From Chlorocebus sabaeus (Eukaryota; Chordata; Mammalia; Primates; Cercopithecidae): a stretch of DNA of 64,000 nt. The stretch is taken from NCBI RefSeq assembly GCF_047675955.1, contig NC_132904.1:931501-995500 (forward strand), written 5' to 3'. Below are positions 42,420 to 53,897 of the stretch, in pieces. The notes under the pieces are model-generated. The model had not been told where the DNA came from. It was given only the letters and a program-made list of their open reading frames with translations, and did no database searches. The translations under genes were made by a program, and so were the position numbers. Each line of letters opens with the position of its first letter. The stretch's first letter is position 1.

Positions 42420-44284
42420 AATAGGATCGGTGTCTTTGGTGATTGATTGTTGGAGGTGGTGAAGCACCATCCCTGGGTCCATCCCTGCTGACCCTGCCGA
42501 GGCTTCCCGGGACACCCCCATCTCTCTCAGGGTGCTTTGTGCAAGATGGGATCAGAAGACCAAGACCCCAGGGTTGGCTCCCTAAGACCAGTCTAAACTG
42601 CCAGCGCAGGGCTGAGGGCATGGCCAGAGCTGGGGCGCTTGCCCACCCACCACCTACCTGCATGGGGAGGGGCCTTGGGGGTGACTGAGCATGAGAGGGG
42701 CTGTGTGGAGGTGGCCGTGATGGTCTCTGGTCCCGCCTCTGGGGCAGGTGGTGCTGACACGGCAGGGTTTGGGCAGCGGGAGTCAGGGGCTCCCAGGGCA
42801 GCCTGGAGAGGCTGAGCACGGGGTTGGACCTCATCAAGCACTTTTGGGAAACATTTTTGGGGGCCGGGGCTGGTGGAAAAGAGTTGGGGGCCTTGTGGGA
42901 GGGCAAGACAGGCCTGCTGGGGCTGGGTGGGGCCAGGGAGGCATGAAAGGAAGAAGTGTTTCTAGAAGGATCTCCTGGAGGCTGAGAGAAGGAGGGAGTG
43001 GGGAGGGTGGTGGAAACTGGGAGGGCAGGGGGAGGCGAGGCATGGGGGCCAGAGACCCCCCCGAGTGGACAGAGTGTCTGGAGACCTCCCAGAAGGTGGA
43101 GGATACAGTGGACCCGGTGGGCTTCAGAGGGGCTGGGAGCTGGGAATAGGGGCCCCCTCGGACACTGAGAAAGACCCCCCCATGCTGAGCTGTGGCCATT
43201 TATTACCGTCCAGAGGTGCGGGTCCTGGAGCACCCAAGACCACTCCTGTCCCGGGTCACTGTGGCTCCTGGCCAGCCCTTAGGAGTTGAAGGGCGGGACC
43301 CCTCCCCGTACCCCATGCTGGGTGCTGACCAGCCACTGTGTGCGTCATTAGGTAGGGCTGAATTAAAACCCCATAAATCTCATAAATAAATAAGGTGGCC
43401 GGGCCAGCCCTGTGTGCAAACAAGCAGCATTGGTGTGGCCACGCCCGTTTTTGGGGGAGGCCAGGACCCCCCTCCCCTCCTTGCCCTTGTCCCTGGTCCC
43501 TTGCTCTCCTCTCCCCTCCGGAATTCCAGCACTTTCCCTCCAAACCAGGCACTGACGTTTCTGCGCTCCCAGTGTCCTTTTGAGGTTGAAAGGGGTGGCA
43601 TCCCACAGGGCGGGGGCCTGGCCTTGCCTGGGTCTGGGGGCTCAGGACTCTGGGGGCTGCGGCAGCTCTTCTTGGGCCCAGAGTGGGGTCTGTGCCAACC
43701 TGGATGGTGGCTCATAGAGGGCAAGGCTGTCAGGGACAGAACTTGGGCCGTGGAGAGGGCCACGTCCTGCAGGACCTCAAGAGGAGGTGAGCTCGGGGCA
43801 CCTCCTGGGTCCATCACAGAGCATGAGGCTGTGCAGTGGGGCAGCTGGGGCTGAGGCTGCGCTGTGCTCAGGGCCAATTTAAGCTCCGAGTCCCTGTTTT
43901 GGATTCAGTCATCTTTGGAGGGGCCTCTGTTCCAGTTTGCAGGGGGCCCCATGGGTTCTGCTCTTCAGGGGCTGTGGGAATGGTAGGTGCCCGCCCAGAG
44001 CCTGGCTCGGCTGTGATTGAATTTACTGTGTGGCAGCCGTGTGGGTTACAGGAAGGGAGAGGCTGAGGACCCCAGCTCGAGGAAATTGTGATCTACAGCA
44101 TCTAGGCCAGATTCCAAGTCAGTGTGTGAAGAGGGGCTGGGGTCTCTGAGGGGCCGACCGCAAACCCTCGCCACAGGGACGCTTCAGTGCCCAGATGGGA
44201 CCCAGGGCCTGTTTCCAGCAGCCTGGGGCTACAGCCTGGGCACGGCCGGGGGCAGAGAATCAGGGAGCCCTGGGAGATAGAGGG
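42420..44284. other. GC-rich unique intergenic DNA
   Basis: Holds a 278-codon open frame on the - strand (42,397-43,233), but it starts inside the poly(A) of the Alu complement, is Pro-rich and has no recognisable domain; I do not call a gene. Confidence 0.5.
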
Positions 44285-44415
44285 CTTGCCCAGGCTGGGG
44301 TACAGGACTGGATCACAGCCCCCTGAAGCCTCCGCCTGCTGGGCTCAAGTGATCCTCCCGCCTCAGCCTCCCAAATTGCTGGGATTACAGGCACGAGCCA
44401 ATTGCACCTGGCCTT
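44285..44415 (-). mobile_element. Alu monomer or FLAM-like fragment (- strand)
   Basis: 'ttgcccaggctggggtacag' to 'gccaattgcacctggcc', about 130 bp, a single monomer without the partner arm. Confidence 0.8.
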
Positions 44416-46790
44416 GCTGCGTTTTTCAATAACGCTCTTCTCAGCAGAAACCACATTTCCAGGGCAACAGGCTCCTGCAATCTCGAGGCCACTCCCAGCC
44501 CCGAGACAGACCCTGTGCCCTGCGTGTGCTGAGCATGTGTGTCCCTTGCCTGACCCTGCCGAGCCCACGTCCTGCAGGACCCAGGTCCGGGGGACCCATG
44601 CTCTGCCCCTCCCTTCCCTGCCCTGGCCCCTCAGAGCTCCCCCATCACTGTGGTGCTTGCTGCTCTTGGAAAAGTGGGGAGGGTGCAGACAGCAGGGGCC
44701 ACGTTCTCCTGGGAGACCCCTCCTGGCTTCCGCTGGTCTGACTGGAGGCAGGGGCTGTTCGGACCTGGACCCCACTGGGGGCGCTGACACCACAATTTGA
44801 CCCTGACCCTTTCTTGACCCTTCTGTGGCTCCCGGCATTCTTGGAGGGGCCCAGGCAGTGTCTGGATTGCTCACAGACCAGGCTGACCGGAGCCTTCCAC
44901 TAGGCACACCTGCAAACCCTTAACCTCGTTGTAGCCCTGGCCCTGCTGGCCTCTCACTGCTCACCCTCGCTCCTGCTCCTGCCCAGGCGTCTGGGGACAG
45001 AGCGTGTCCTTGAGGGTGTGGAGGCCAGTGAGGGCTGCACCGACCCCCACTGTGGGCTCTGGACATGGGAGGGGCCCGGGAGATTGGAGGTGGGTGGCCT
45101 GCAGGGATGGGCAGCCCTGGGGCAGTGGGAGGGTGGTGTGTGGCCGGCCACCTGCCAGGAGTGCTGATTGCAGTGGGCAGTAAACTGTGGGTGCCCATTC
45201 ATGGTGCCTGGATACCTGGCGGGGAGCCCTGGGGGTCTGGGGGCTGCCCATGAGCCAGTGCCCACTTTCCTGCCCCTGGCACAGGCTTGGCATGGGACCC
45301 AGTGCTTGCTGCCCACTGCACGCCCCCCTCCTGCCCCAACGATTGGCAGCACTACTGGCCTGCTTGGCCTCACCTCACTGTGCAGACGGGCCGTGCCTCA
45401 GGGCTGCCTGAAAAATCCTGAGTCTGTGGCTCAGTGGAATCTCCAAACTGGTGAGGCCCCGGGAGGATGAGCCATGTTGTCAGGAGGGGCCAGCGCACAG
45501 AGGATGGCAGTCCCCAGTCCCTGTCAGAGTCCCTGCCCCTGCCTGTGTTGTCACTGCCTGTTTGAGTCCTGGAGAGCAGGTTACGTCTGTGCCTTGTAGC
45601 CGTGTCCCCCACTCCCAGGCCAGGTCGTGGTGCACCCTGGGGTTGGAGGGACAAGGAGAAGACGTTCATGTCGCAACCTCCCCTGGGGCCGTCAGGACCA
45701 GAGGATCTTAGGCCCGGCTTGAGGACAGCCCCATCCCCACCCCGTCCTCCTGGGCCTTGCCATCATCACTGAGTGGTTGTGGTGCCCCACTCCTGTGTCA
45801 GCCCAGAAGTGACCTATGAGTCCCACTCAGCGCGGCCCAGCATGGAAGGTTGTGGGTCAGGAGCATCCCCTGCCGCCCTGGGAGCCCCCACCCACCCAGG
45901 CTGGTGGCGGCTGCTCAGGGGTGACTTGCAGGCAGGACAAGAGCCGAGGCCACAGGGCAGACCGGGCGCCATCTTTAAGAGTCGGTCAGAGCCATCCCAG
46001 CTGCCCCAGCCTCCTCTACCTCCCTCATGGCTCAGACAGCAGCCTCGGCTGCAGAGACCTCTGGTCAACCCGAGGAGGGGCCTGAGACGTGGCCTTGGTT
46101 GAGTCAATGTTTCCCTCTGTCCCCTGAGGGCCAGGTTTCTCCTCCCTGGGGCATGTTCCCATGCTCCAGTCCAGATGAGCCGTGTCTGTTTTCCCAGGGA
46201 GACGGGAAAATATCTTTTCATTTTCTGTGAATAAATGTGCTCATTGCTGTCACCTGTGCCAAGCGGCTCCCAGGCCCGAGAACCCTGCCAGGTTGTGGTC
46301 CTGACCTCCCCAGGGAACCTGGAAGTGTCTGCACCTGGGGCTGGGAGAGATCCTGGATTAGCCCCCAAGGGCAGGCACAAAATGCCTGGGTCAGGCACGG
46401 GAAGCAGCTGTCCACAGATCCACAGGCTGCATGCCAACTACAGCTGCATGGCTGGGGCCTTCTCACCCACCAGGGCCTCTCCGCCAAGCAGTGCTTGCCT
46501 GGCCACCCCTGGACAGCCCCTGGGTTGGTTAGCAGGCTCTAGGCAGGCCAGCAGGTTCTGCCCATGCCGTGCAGGGAGCACTCTTGGAGGGTGTGGGGGG
46601 CCTGGCCCAGAGTCAGACTCAATGAATATTTGCTGAATGACAGAACGAATGAAGGGTCCACACCCACAGGCAGCTGGATGGGCGTCCACTGTGGCCCAGC
46701 ACCATGTGCCCAGCCCTCTCGCTCTGGCTGCCATGAGGCCACCCCTTCTGTGGTGGATGGAGGCCTGGGCTCTGAGTCCTGTGTCAGCTG
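44416..46790. other. GC-rich unique intergenic DNA
   Basis: No exon with convincing splice sites or protein domain seen. Confidence 0.5.
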
Positions 46791-46794
46791 TGGA

Positions 46795-47235
46795 TCTGTC
46801 CTCCCTCTCTTTCCTTCCTCTCTCTCTTTCTATCTCTCTCCATTCTTTCTCTCCCTCCCTCTTTCCTTCTCTTGCTTTCTTTCTCTTTTCTCTTCTATCT
46901 CTTTTTTCTTTTTATCTCCCTTCCACCCTCCCTCTTCCCTCCTTCCTCCCTCTTCCCTCTTTCCTTCCTCTTCACTCTCTCTCTCCCTCCTTCCTTTCCT
47001 CCTGCCCTTCCTTCCTCCCTCCATCTTTCCTTCCTTCCCTGCTTTTTCTCTCTCCCTCCCTCTGCCTCCTCTCTCTGTCTCTCTCCCTCCCTCTGCCTCT
47101 TCTCTCTGTCTCTCTCCCTCCCTCTGCCTCCTCTCTCTCTCCCTCTACCTCCTCTCTCTGTCTCTCTCCCTCCCTCTGCCTCCTCTCTCTGTCTCTCGCC
47201 CTCCCTCTGCCTCCTCTCTGTCTCTGTCTTATGGA
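46795..47235 (+). repeat. Polypyrimidine tract (CT-rich), 0.44 kb
   Basis: Almost only C and T on the + strand. From about 47,050 on it is ordered as tandem 'ctctgcctcctctctctgtc' units of about 33 bp. Long homopurine-homopyrimidine DNA of this kind can form triplex (H-DNA). Confidence 0.92.
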
Positions 47236-47239
47236 TCCC

Positions 47240-47620
47240 TTCCTCCCTCCATTACTACATCACATGGGATGCAATGCTGGCTGAAGGCAAATGGGACAAT
47301 TTTTTAGACTGTCCTTTTGCTCAATCCCTCCATAACATTCAGGCCACAGAGGCTTTGGTCCTGCCCTTGCTGTGTCCAGCGTCACCTGCCGTAAAATCCA
47401 GCCTCAGCCCCCCTTTAGGACACGCGGGGACAGAGCTCTGTGGATGGGTGGTGGTGATAGGCACAGAGATGGGAACACACTCGATGCCACTGAACTTTAT
47501 GCTTAATGGTTAAGATGGCAAATTCCATATGATGTCAGTTTTACCACCATAAAAATGTGTTAAAAAAAGAGATTAAAAAAGAGAGCAGCAGGGAAATGTT
47601 CCCATTTGGACAATTTCTTT
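47240..47620. other. Unique intergenic DNA
   Basis: Nothing recognised, except a possible retro-element fragment near 47,480-47,580. Confidence 0.4.
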
Positions 47621-47621
47621 C

Positions 47622-47757
47622 TTTTTTATTTTTGAGAGGGAGTCCCCTCTGTCGCCCAGGCTGGAGTGCAGTGGCACAATCTCAGCTCACTGCAAGCTCC
47701 GCCTCCTGGGTTCCCACCATTCTCCTGCCTCAGCCTCCTTGGTAGCTGGGACTGTAG
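47622..47757 (-). mobile_element. Truncated Alu, one arm (- strand)
   Basis: 'gagggagtcccctctgtcgc' to 'tagctgggactgtagg', where the L1 fragment starts abruptly. Confidence 0.88.
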
Positions 47758-47965
47758 GAGGATCTCACATACGGTCCTTCCATGACTGGCATATTTCACC
47801 GAGCACAGTGTCCTCGAGGCTCACCCACGCTGTAGCCTGTGTCAGAGTCCCTTCCTTTTTAAGGCTGGATCATATTCCATGGATGGGTGGACCACATTTG
47901 TCCACAGATGGACCCTGGGCTGCTTCTGCTTCTTGGCTCTTGTGGACATGGGTGTGCAAAGACCT
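47758..47965 (-). mobile_element. L1 3'-UTR fragment (- strand)
   Basis: 'ccttccatgactggcatatt', 'tttttaaggctggatcatat' and 'ggaccctgggctgcttctgc' are the reverse complement of the old-L1 3' UTR block that is also present in + orientation at 62.3-62.5 kb. Confidence 0.75.
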
Positions 47966-49045
47966 GGCTTGTAAAAAGCAGGTGAACGTCAAATAAGAAA
48001 CACAGAAGGTCTCATACCAGTAGGTGTGCTGCCTCATGGGGTGGGCGCTTCAGACGGCTGTGACCACTGCAGTATGGGCCCACGCCAGAGCCAGCCACTG
48101 CTCTGTGTGCATGAGCTGAACCATGTTGGCTGCCCTGGCAGACCCAAGTCCCGCCTTGTCTGTGCCCTCACCCACAGATGTGGCCTCTGGCCTGGTGTTG
48201 CCAGAATCCCAGCATGACATGCGGTTTACCTCTTTAAGGCTCCACCTCTTCATACTATTAAAATGGCAATCATATTTCCAATGGATGAACTTTGAGGAAT
48301 ATATTCATGCCATAATATGCCTCTCTGTTCTTTGGGCCTTCTCAGACCTGTTCCGTCCACCTAGTGCAGGTGCTGTCAGCTTTAGCCTCCTCCTCAGAGC
48401 CCAGCCACATCCTGCAACCCAGGGTCCCTTGTCTGGCCAGAGGGAGGGATGTCAGGATGGGACAGGTACTCCAAGAGTTCTTACTTCAACAGCACAGAGG
48501 TGGCTCCTTGGGGTGCAGAAAGGGGACAGGGGTGGCTCAGGAGATAGCCCATGAATGTGCAGCCCGCCCATTGGTCATCTGGGGTCTGAATTCAGGCTGC
48601 TCATATCTGGTTCTGCCCAAGACTTACTCAGCTTCCCAACATCTGCACCAGGAATAGAGGACCCACCTGCCCCATGGAGAGATGACTGACCTGCCCCAGG
48701 GCCAGAGGATGCATCTGCCTGAGGACAGAGGGGTGTGAGTCCTGCCCCCTGCTCAGAAGCAACCCTGGAACGTGGGCTCAAGCCTTCTGAGGCTTGGTGG
48801 GGGCAGGGGATTTACTCCCAGGCAGGGCTCACCTGGACCAGGGCCCTCCACTGCCTCTGATGCTGAACACAACTCCACCCCTGAACACTGCTGTGGGGTT
48901 GTTTGTGAACATCTCCTCGGCTCTCAGTGAGCACCCTGAGGGCAAGACCAGCGCCAGCCCGATGAGGGCCCCATACATGTTGTGGAATGAATAAATATGA
49001 GTGAATGAATCAGTGAGCATGAATATCAATAATAAAGTTGAATAT
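47966..49045. other. Unique intergenic DNA
   Basis: No gene recognised. The last part (from 49,045) turns into (gaat)n and leads into the 16-bp array. Confidence 0.45.
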
Positions 49046-52000
49046 GTAAGAATGAATGAATGAATGAAGAGAAATATATGAATGTAGATGGGTGGGAATG
49101 TAGATGGGTGGGAATGTAGATGGGTGGGAATGTAGATGGATGGGAATGTAGATGGATGGGAATGAGTGGATGGGAATGTAGATGGATGGGAATGTAGATG
49201 GATGGGAATGTAGATGGATGGGAATGCAGATGGATGGGAATGTAGATGGGTGGGAATGTAGATGGATGGGAATGTACATGGATGGGAATGTAGATGGATG
49301 GGAATGAGTGGATGGGAATGTAGATGGGTGGGAATGTAGATGGGTGGGAATGTAGATGGATGGGAATGAGTGGATGGGAATGTAGATGGGTGGGAATGTA
49401 GATGGGTGGGAATGTAGATGGGTGGGAATGAGTGGACGGGAATGTAGATGGGTGGGAATGTAGATGGGTGGGAATGAGTGGATGGGAATGTAGATGGATG
49501 GGAATGTAGATGGGTGGGAATGAGTGGATGGGAATGTAGATGGGTGGGAATGTAGATGAGTGGGAATGTAGATGGGTGGGAATGAGTGGATGGGAATGTA
49601 GATGGATGGGAATGTAGATGGATGGGAATGTAGATGGATGGGAATGAGTGGATGGGAATGTAGATGGGTGGGAATGTAGATGGATGGGAATGTAGGTGGA
49701 TGGGAATGTAGATGGATGGGAATGAGTGGATGGGAATGTAGATGGGTGGGAATGTAGATGGATGGGAATGTAGATGGATGGGAATGTAGATGGATGGGAA
49801 TGTAGATGGGTGGGAATGTAGATGGATGGGAATGAGTGGATGGGAATGTAGATGGATGGGAATGTAGATGGGTGGGAATGTAGATGGGTGGGAATGTAGA
49901 TGGATGGGAATGTAGATGGATGGGAATGTAGATGGATGGGAATGTAGATGGGTGGGAATGTAGATGGATGGGAATGAGTGGATGGGAATGTAGATGGATG
50001 GGAATGTAGATGGGTGGGAATGTAGATGAGTGGGAATGTAGATGGGTGGGAATGTAGATGGATGGGAATGTAGATGGATGGGAATGTAGATGGATGGGAA
50101 TGTAGATGGGTGGGAATGTAGATGGGTGGGAATGTAGATGGATGGGAATGTAGATGGAGGGGAATGAATGGGTGGGAATGTAGATGGATGGGAATGTAGA
50201 TGGATGGGAATGAGTGGATGGGAATGTAGATGGATGGGAATGTAGATGGGTGGGAATGTAGATGGGTGGGAATGTAGATGGATGGGAATGTAGATGGATG
50301 GGAATGTAGATGGGTGGGAATAAGTGGATGGGAATGTAGATGGATGGGAATGTAGATGGGTGGGAATGAGTGGATGGGAATGTAGATGGATGGGAATGTA
50401 GATGGATGGGAATGTAGATGGGTGGGAATGTAGATGGGTGGGAATGTAGATGGATGGGAATGTTGATGGATGGGAATGTAGATGGGTGGGAATGTAGATG
50501 GGTGGGAATGTAGATGGATGGGAATGTAGATGGAGGGGAATGAATGGGTGGGAATGTAGATGGATGGGAATGTAGATGGATGGGAATGAGTGGATGGGAA
50601 TGTAGATGGGTGGGAATGTAGATGGGTGGGAATGTAGATGGATGGGAATGTAGATGGATGGGAATGTAGATGGATGGGAATGTAGATGGATGGGAATGTA
50701 GATGGGTGGGAATGTAGATGGGTGGGAATGAGTGGATGGGAATGTAGATGGGTGGGAATGTAGATGGGTGGGAATGAGTGGATGGGAATGTAGATGGATG
50801 GGAATGTAGATGGGTGGGAATGTAGATGGGTGGGAATGTAGATGGATGGGGATGTAGATGGAGGGGAATGAATGGGTGGGAATGTAGATGGATGGGAATG
50901 TAGATGGATGGGAATGTAGATGGATGGGAATGTAGATGGAGGGGAATGAATGGGTGGGAATGTAGATGGGTGGGAATGTAGATGGATGGAAATGTAGATG
51001 GATGGGAATGTAGATGGATGGGAATGTAGATGGGTGGGAATGTAGATGGATGGGAATGTAGATGGAGGGGAATGAATGGGTGGGAATGTAGATGGATGGG
51101 AATGTAGATGGATGGGAATGTAGATGGATGAGAAATGAGTGGATGGGAATGTAGATGAATAGGAAATGAGTGGATGGGAATGTAGATGGGTGGGAATGTA
51201 GATGGGTGGGAATGTAGATGGATGGGAATGTAGATGGATGGGAATGTAGATGGATGGGAATGTAGATGGGTGGGAATGTAGATGGGTGGGAATGTAGATG
51301 GATGGGAATGTAGATGGATGGGAATGTAGATGGGTGGGAAAGTAGATGGGTGGGAATGTAGATGGATGGGAATGAATGGATGGGAATGTAGATGGATGGG
51401 AATGTAGATGGATGGGAATGTAGATGGGTGGGAATGTAGATGGATGGGAATGTAGATGGATGGGAATGTAGATGGGTGGGAATGTAGATGGATGGGAATG
51501 TAGATGGATGGGAATGTAGATGGGTGGGAATGAGTGGATGGGAATGTAGATGGGTGGGAATGTAGATGGATGGGAATTTAGATGGGTGGGAAAGTAGATG
51601 GGTGGGAATGTAGATGGATGGGAATGAATGGATGGGAATGTAGATGGATGGGAATGTAGATGGATGGGAATGTAGATGGGTGGGAATGTGGATGGATGGG
51701 AATGTAAATGGATGGGAATGTAGATGGGTGGGAATGTAGATGGATGGGAATGTAGATGGATGGGAATGTAGATGGGTGGGAATGAGTGGATGGGAATGTA
51801 GATGTGTGGGAATGTAGATGGGTGGGAATGAGTGGATGGGAATGTAGATGGGTGGGAATGAGTGGATGGGAATGTAGATGGGTGGGAATGTAGATGGATG
51901 GGAATGTAGATGGGTGGGAAAGTAGATGGGTGGGAATGTAGATGGATGGGAATGTAGATGGATGGGAAAGTAGATGGGTGGGAATGTAGATGGATGGGAA

Positions 52001-53897
52001 TGAATGGGTGGGAATGTAGATGGATGGGAATGTAGATGGATGGGAATGTAGATGGGTGGGAATGTAGATGGATGGGAATGAATGGGTGGGAATGTAGATG
52101 GATGGGAATGTAGATGGATGGGAATGTAGATGGATGGGAATGTAGATGGATGGGAATGAATGGGTGGGAATGTAGATGGATGGGAATGTAGATGGATGGG
52201 AATGTAGATGGGTGGGAATGTAGATGGATGGGAATGTAGATGGAGGGGAATGAATGGGTGGGAATGTAGATGGATGGGAATGTAGATGGATGGGAATGTA
52301 GATGGATGGGAATGTAGATGGGTGGGAATGTAGATGGATGGGAATGTAGATGGATGGGAATGTAGATGGGTGGGAATGTAGATGGGTGGGAATGTAGATG
52401 GAGGGGAATGAATGGGTGGGAATGTAGATGGGTGGGAATGTAGATGGGTGGGAATGTAGATGGATGGGAATGTAGATGGGTGGGAATGTAGATGGGTGGG
52501 AATGAGTGGATGGGAATGTAGATGGATGGGAATGTAGATGGGTGGGAATGAGTGGATGTGAATGTAGATGGATGGGAATGTAGATGGGTGGGAATGAGTG
52601 GATGGGAATGTAGATGGATGGGAATGTAGATGGGTGGGAAAGTAGATGGGTGGGAATGTAGATGGATGGGAATGTAGATGGGTGGGAATGAGTGGATGGG
52701 AATGTAGATGGATGGGAATGTAGATGGGTGGGAAAGTAGATGGGTGGGAATGTAGATGGATGGGAATGTAGATGGATGGGAATGTAGATGGATGGGAATG
52801 TAGATGGGTGGGAATATAGATGGATGGGAATGTAGATGGATGGGAATGTAGATGGGTGGGAATGTAGATGGATGGGAATGTAGATGGATGGGAATGTAGA
52901 TGGGTGGGAATGTAGATGGATGGGAATGTAGATGGGTGGGAATGAATGGGTGGGAATGTAGATGGATGGGAATGTAGATGGATGAGAAATGAGTGGATGG
53001 GAATGTAGATGAATAGGAAATGAGTGGATGGGAATGTAGATGGGTGCGAATGTAGATGGGTGGGAATGTAGATGGATGGGAATGTAGATGGATGGGAATG
53101 TAGATGGGTGGGAATGTAGATGGGTGGGAATGTAGATGGGTGGGAATGAGTGGATGGGAATGTAGATGGATGGGAATGTAGATGGATGGGAATGAGTGGA
53201 TGGGAATGTAGATGGATGGGAATGTAGATGGGTGGGAATGAGTGGATGGGAATATAGATGGGTGGGAATGTAGATGGGTGGGAATGAGTGGATGGGAATG
53301 TAGATGGATGGGAATGTAGATGGATGGGAATGTAGATGGGTGGGAAAGTAGATGGGTGGGAATGTAGATGGATGGGAATGTAGATGGATGGGAATGTAGA
53401 TGGATGGGAATGTAGATGGGTGGGAAAGTAGATGGGTGGGAATGTAGATGGGTGGGAATGTAGATGGGTGGGAATGAGTGGATGGGAATGTAGATGGATG
53501 GGAATGTAGATGGGTGGGAATGAGTGGATGGGAATGTAGATTGTTGGGAATGTAGATGGATGGGAATGTAGATGGATGGGAATGTAGATGGATGGGAATG
53601 TAGATGGATGGGAATGTAGATGGGTGGGAAAGTAGATGGGTGGGAATGTAGATGGGTGGGAATGTAGATGGGTGGGAATGAGTGGATGGGAATGTAGATG
53701 GGTGGGAATGTAGATGGATGGGAATGTAGATGGGTGGGAAAGTAGATGGGTGGGAATGTAGATGGATGGGAATGTAGATGGGTGGGAATGTAGATGGATG
53801 GGAATGTAGATCGATGGGAAAATAGATGGATGGGAATGTAGATGGATGAGAAATGAGTGGATGGGAATGTAGATGAATAGGAAATGAGTGGATGGGA
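49046..53897 (+). repeat. 16-bp minisatellite, about 300 copies (4.8 kb)
   Basis: Unit 'gggaatgtagatggat' or '...gggt', broken by 14-bp 'gggaatgagtggat' units and rare 'ggaatgaatgggt' units. Starts from a (gaat)n run. No open frame above 60 codons in about 4.6 kb because the unit puts tag or tga in every frame. Strong strand asymmetry: G and A on +, hardly any C. Rare marker variant 'gatgagaaatgagtgg' near 51,127, 52,981 and 53,845 shows block duplication. Confidence 0.96.

Noticed and set aside
42397..43233. 278-codon Pro-rich frame on the - strand
   Set aside because: No domain, runs into Alu tail; high GC makes long chance frames.
46564..47513. Ser/Leu-rich frames of 213-247 codons
   Set aside because: They read through the CT-rich tract; low complexity.
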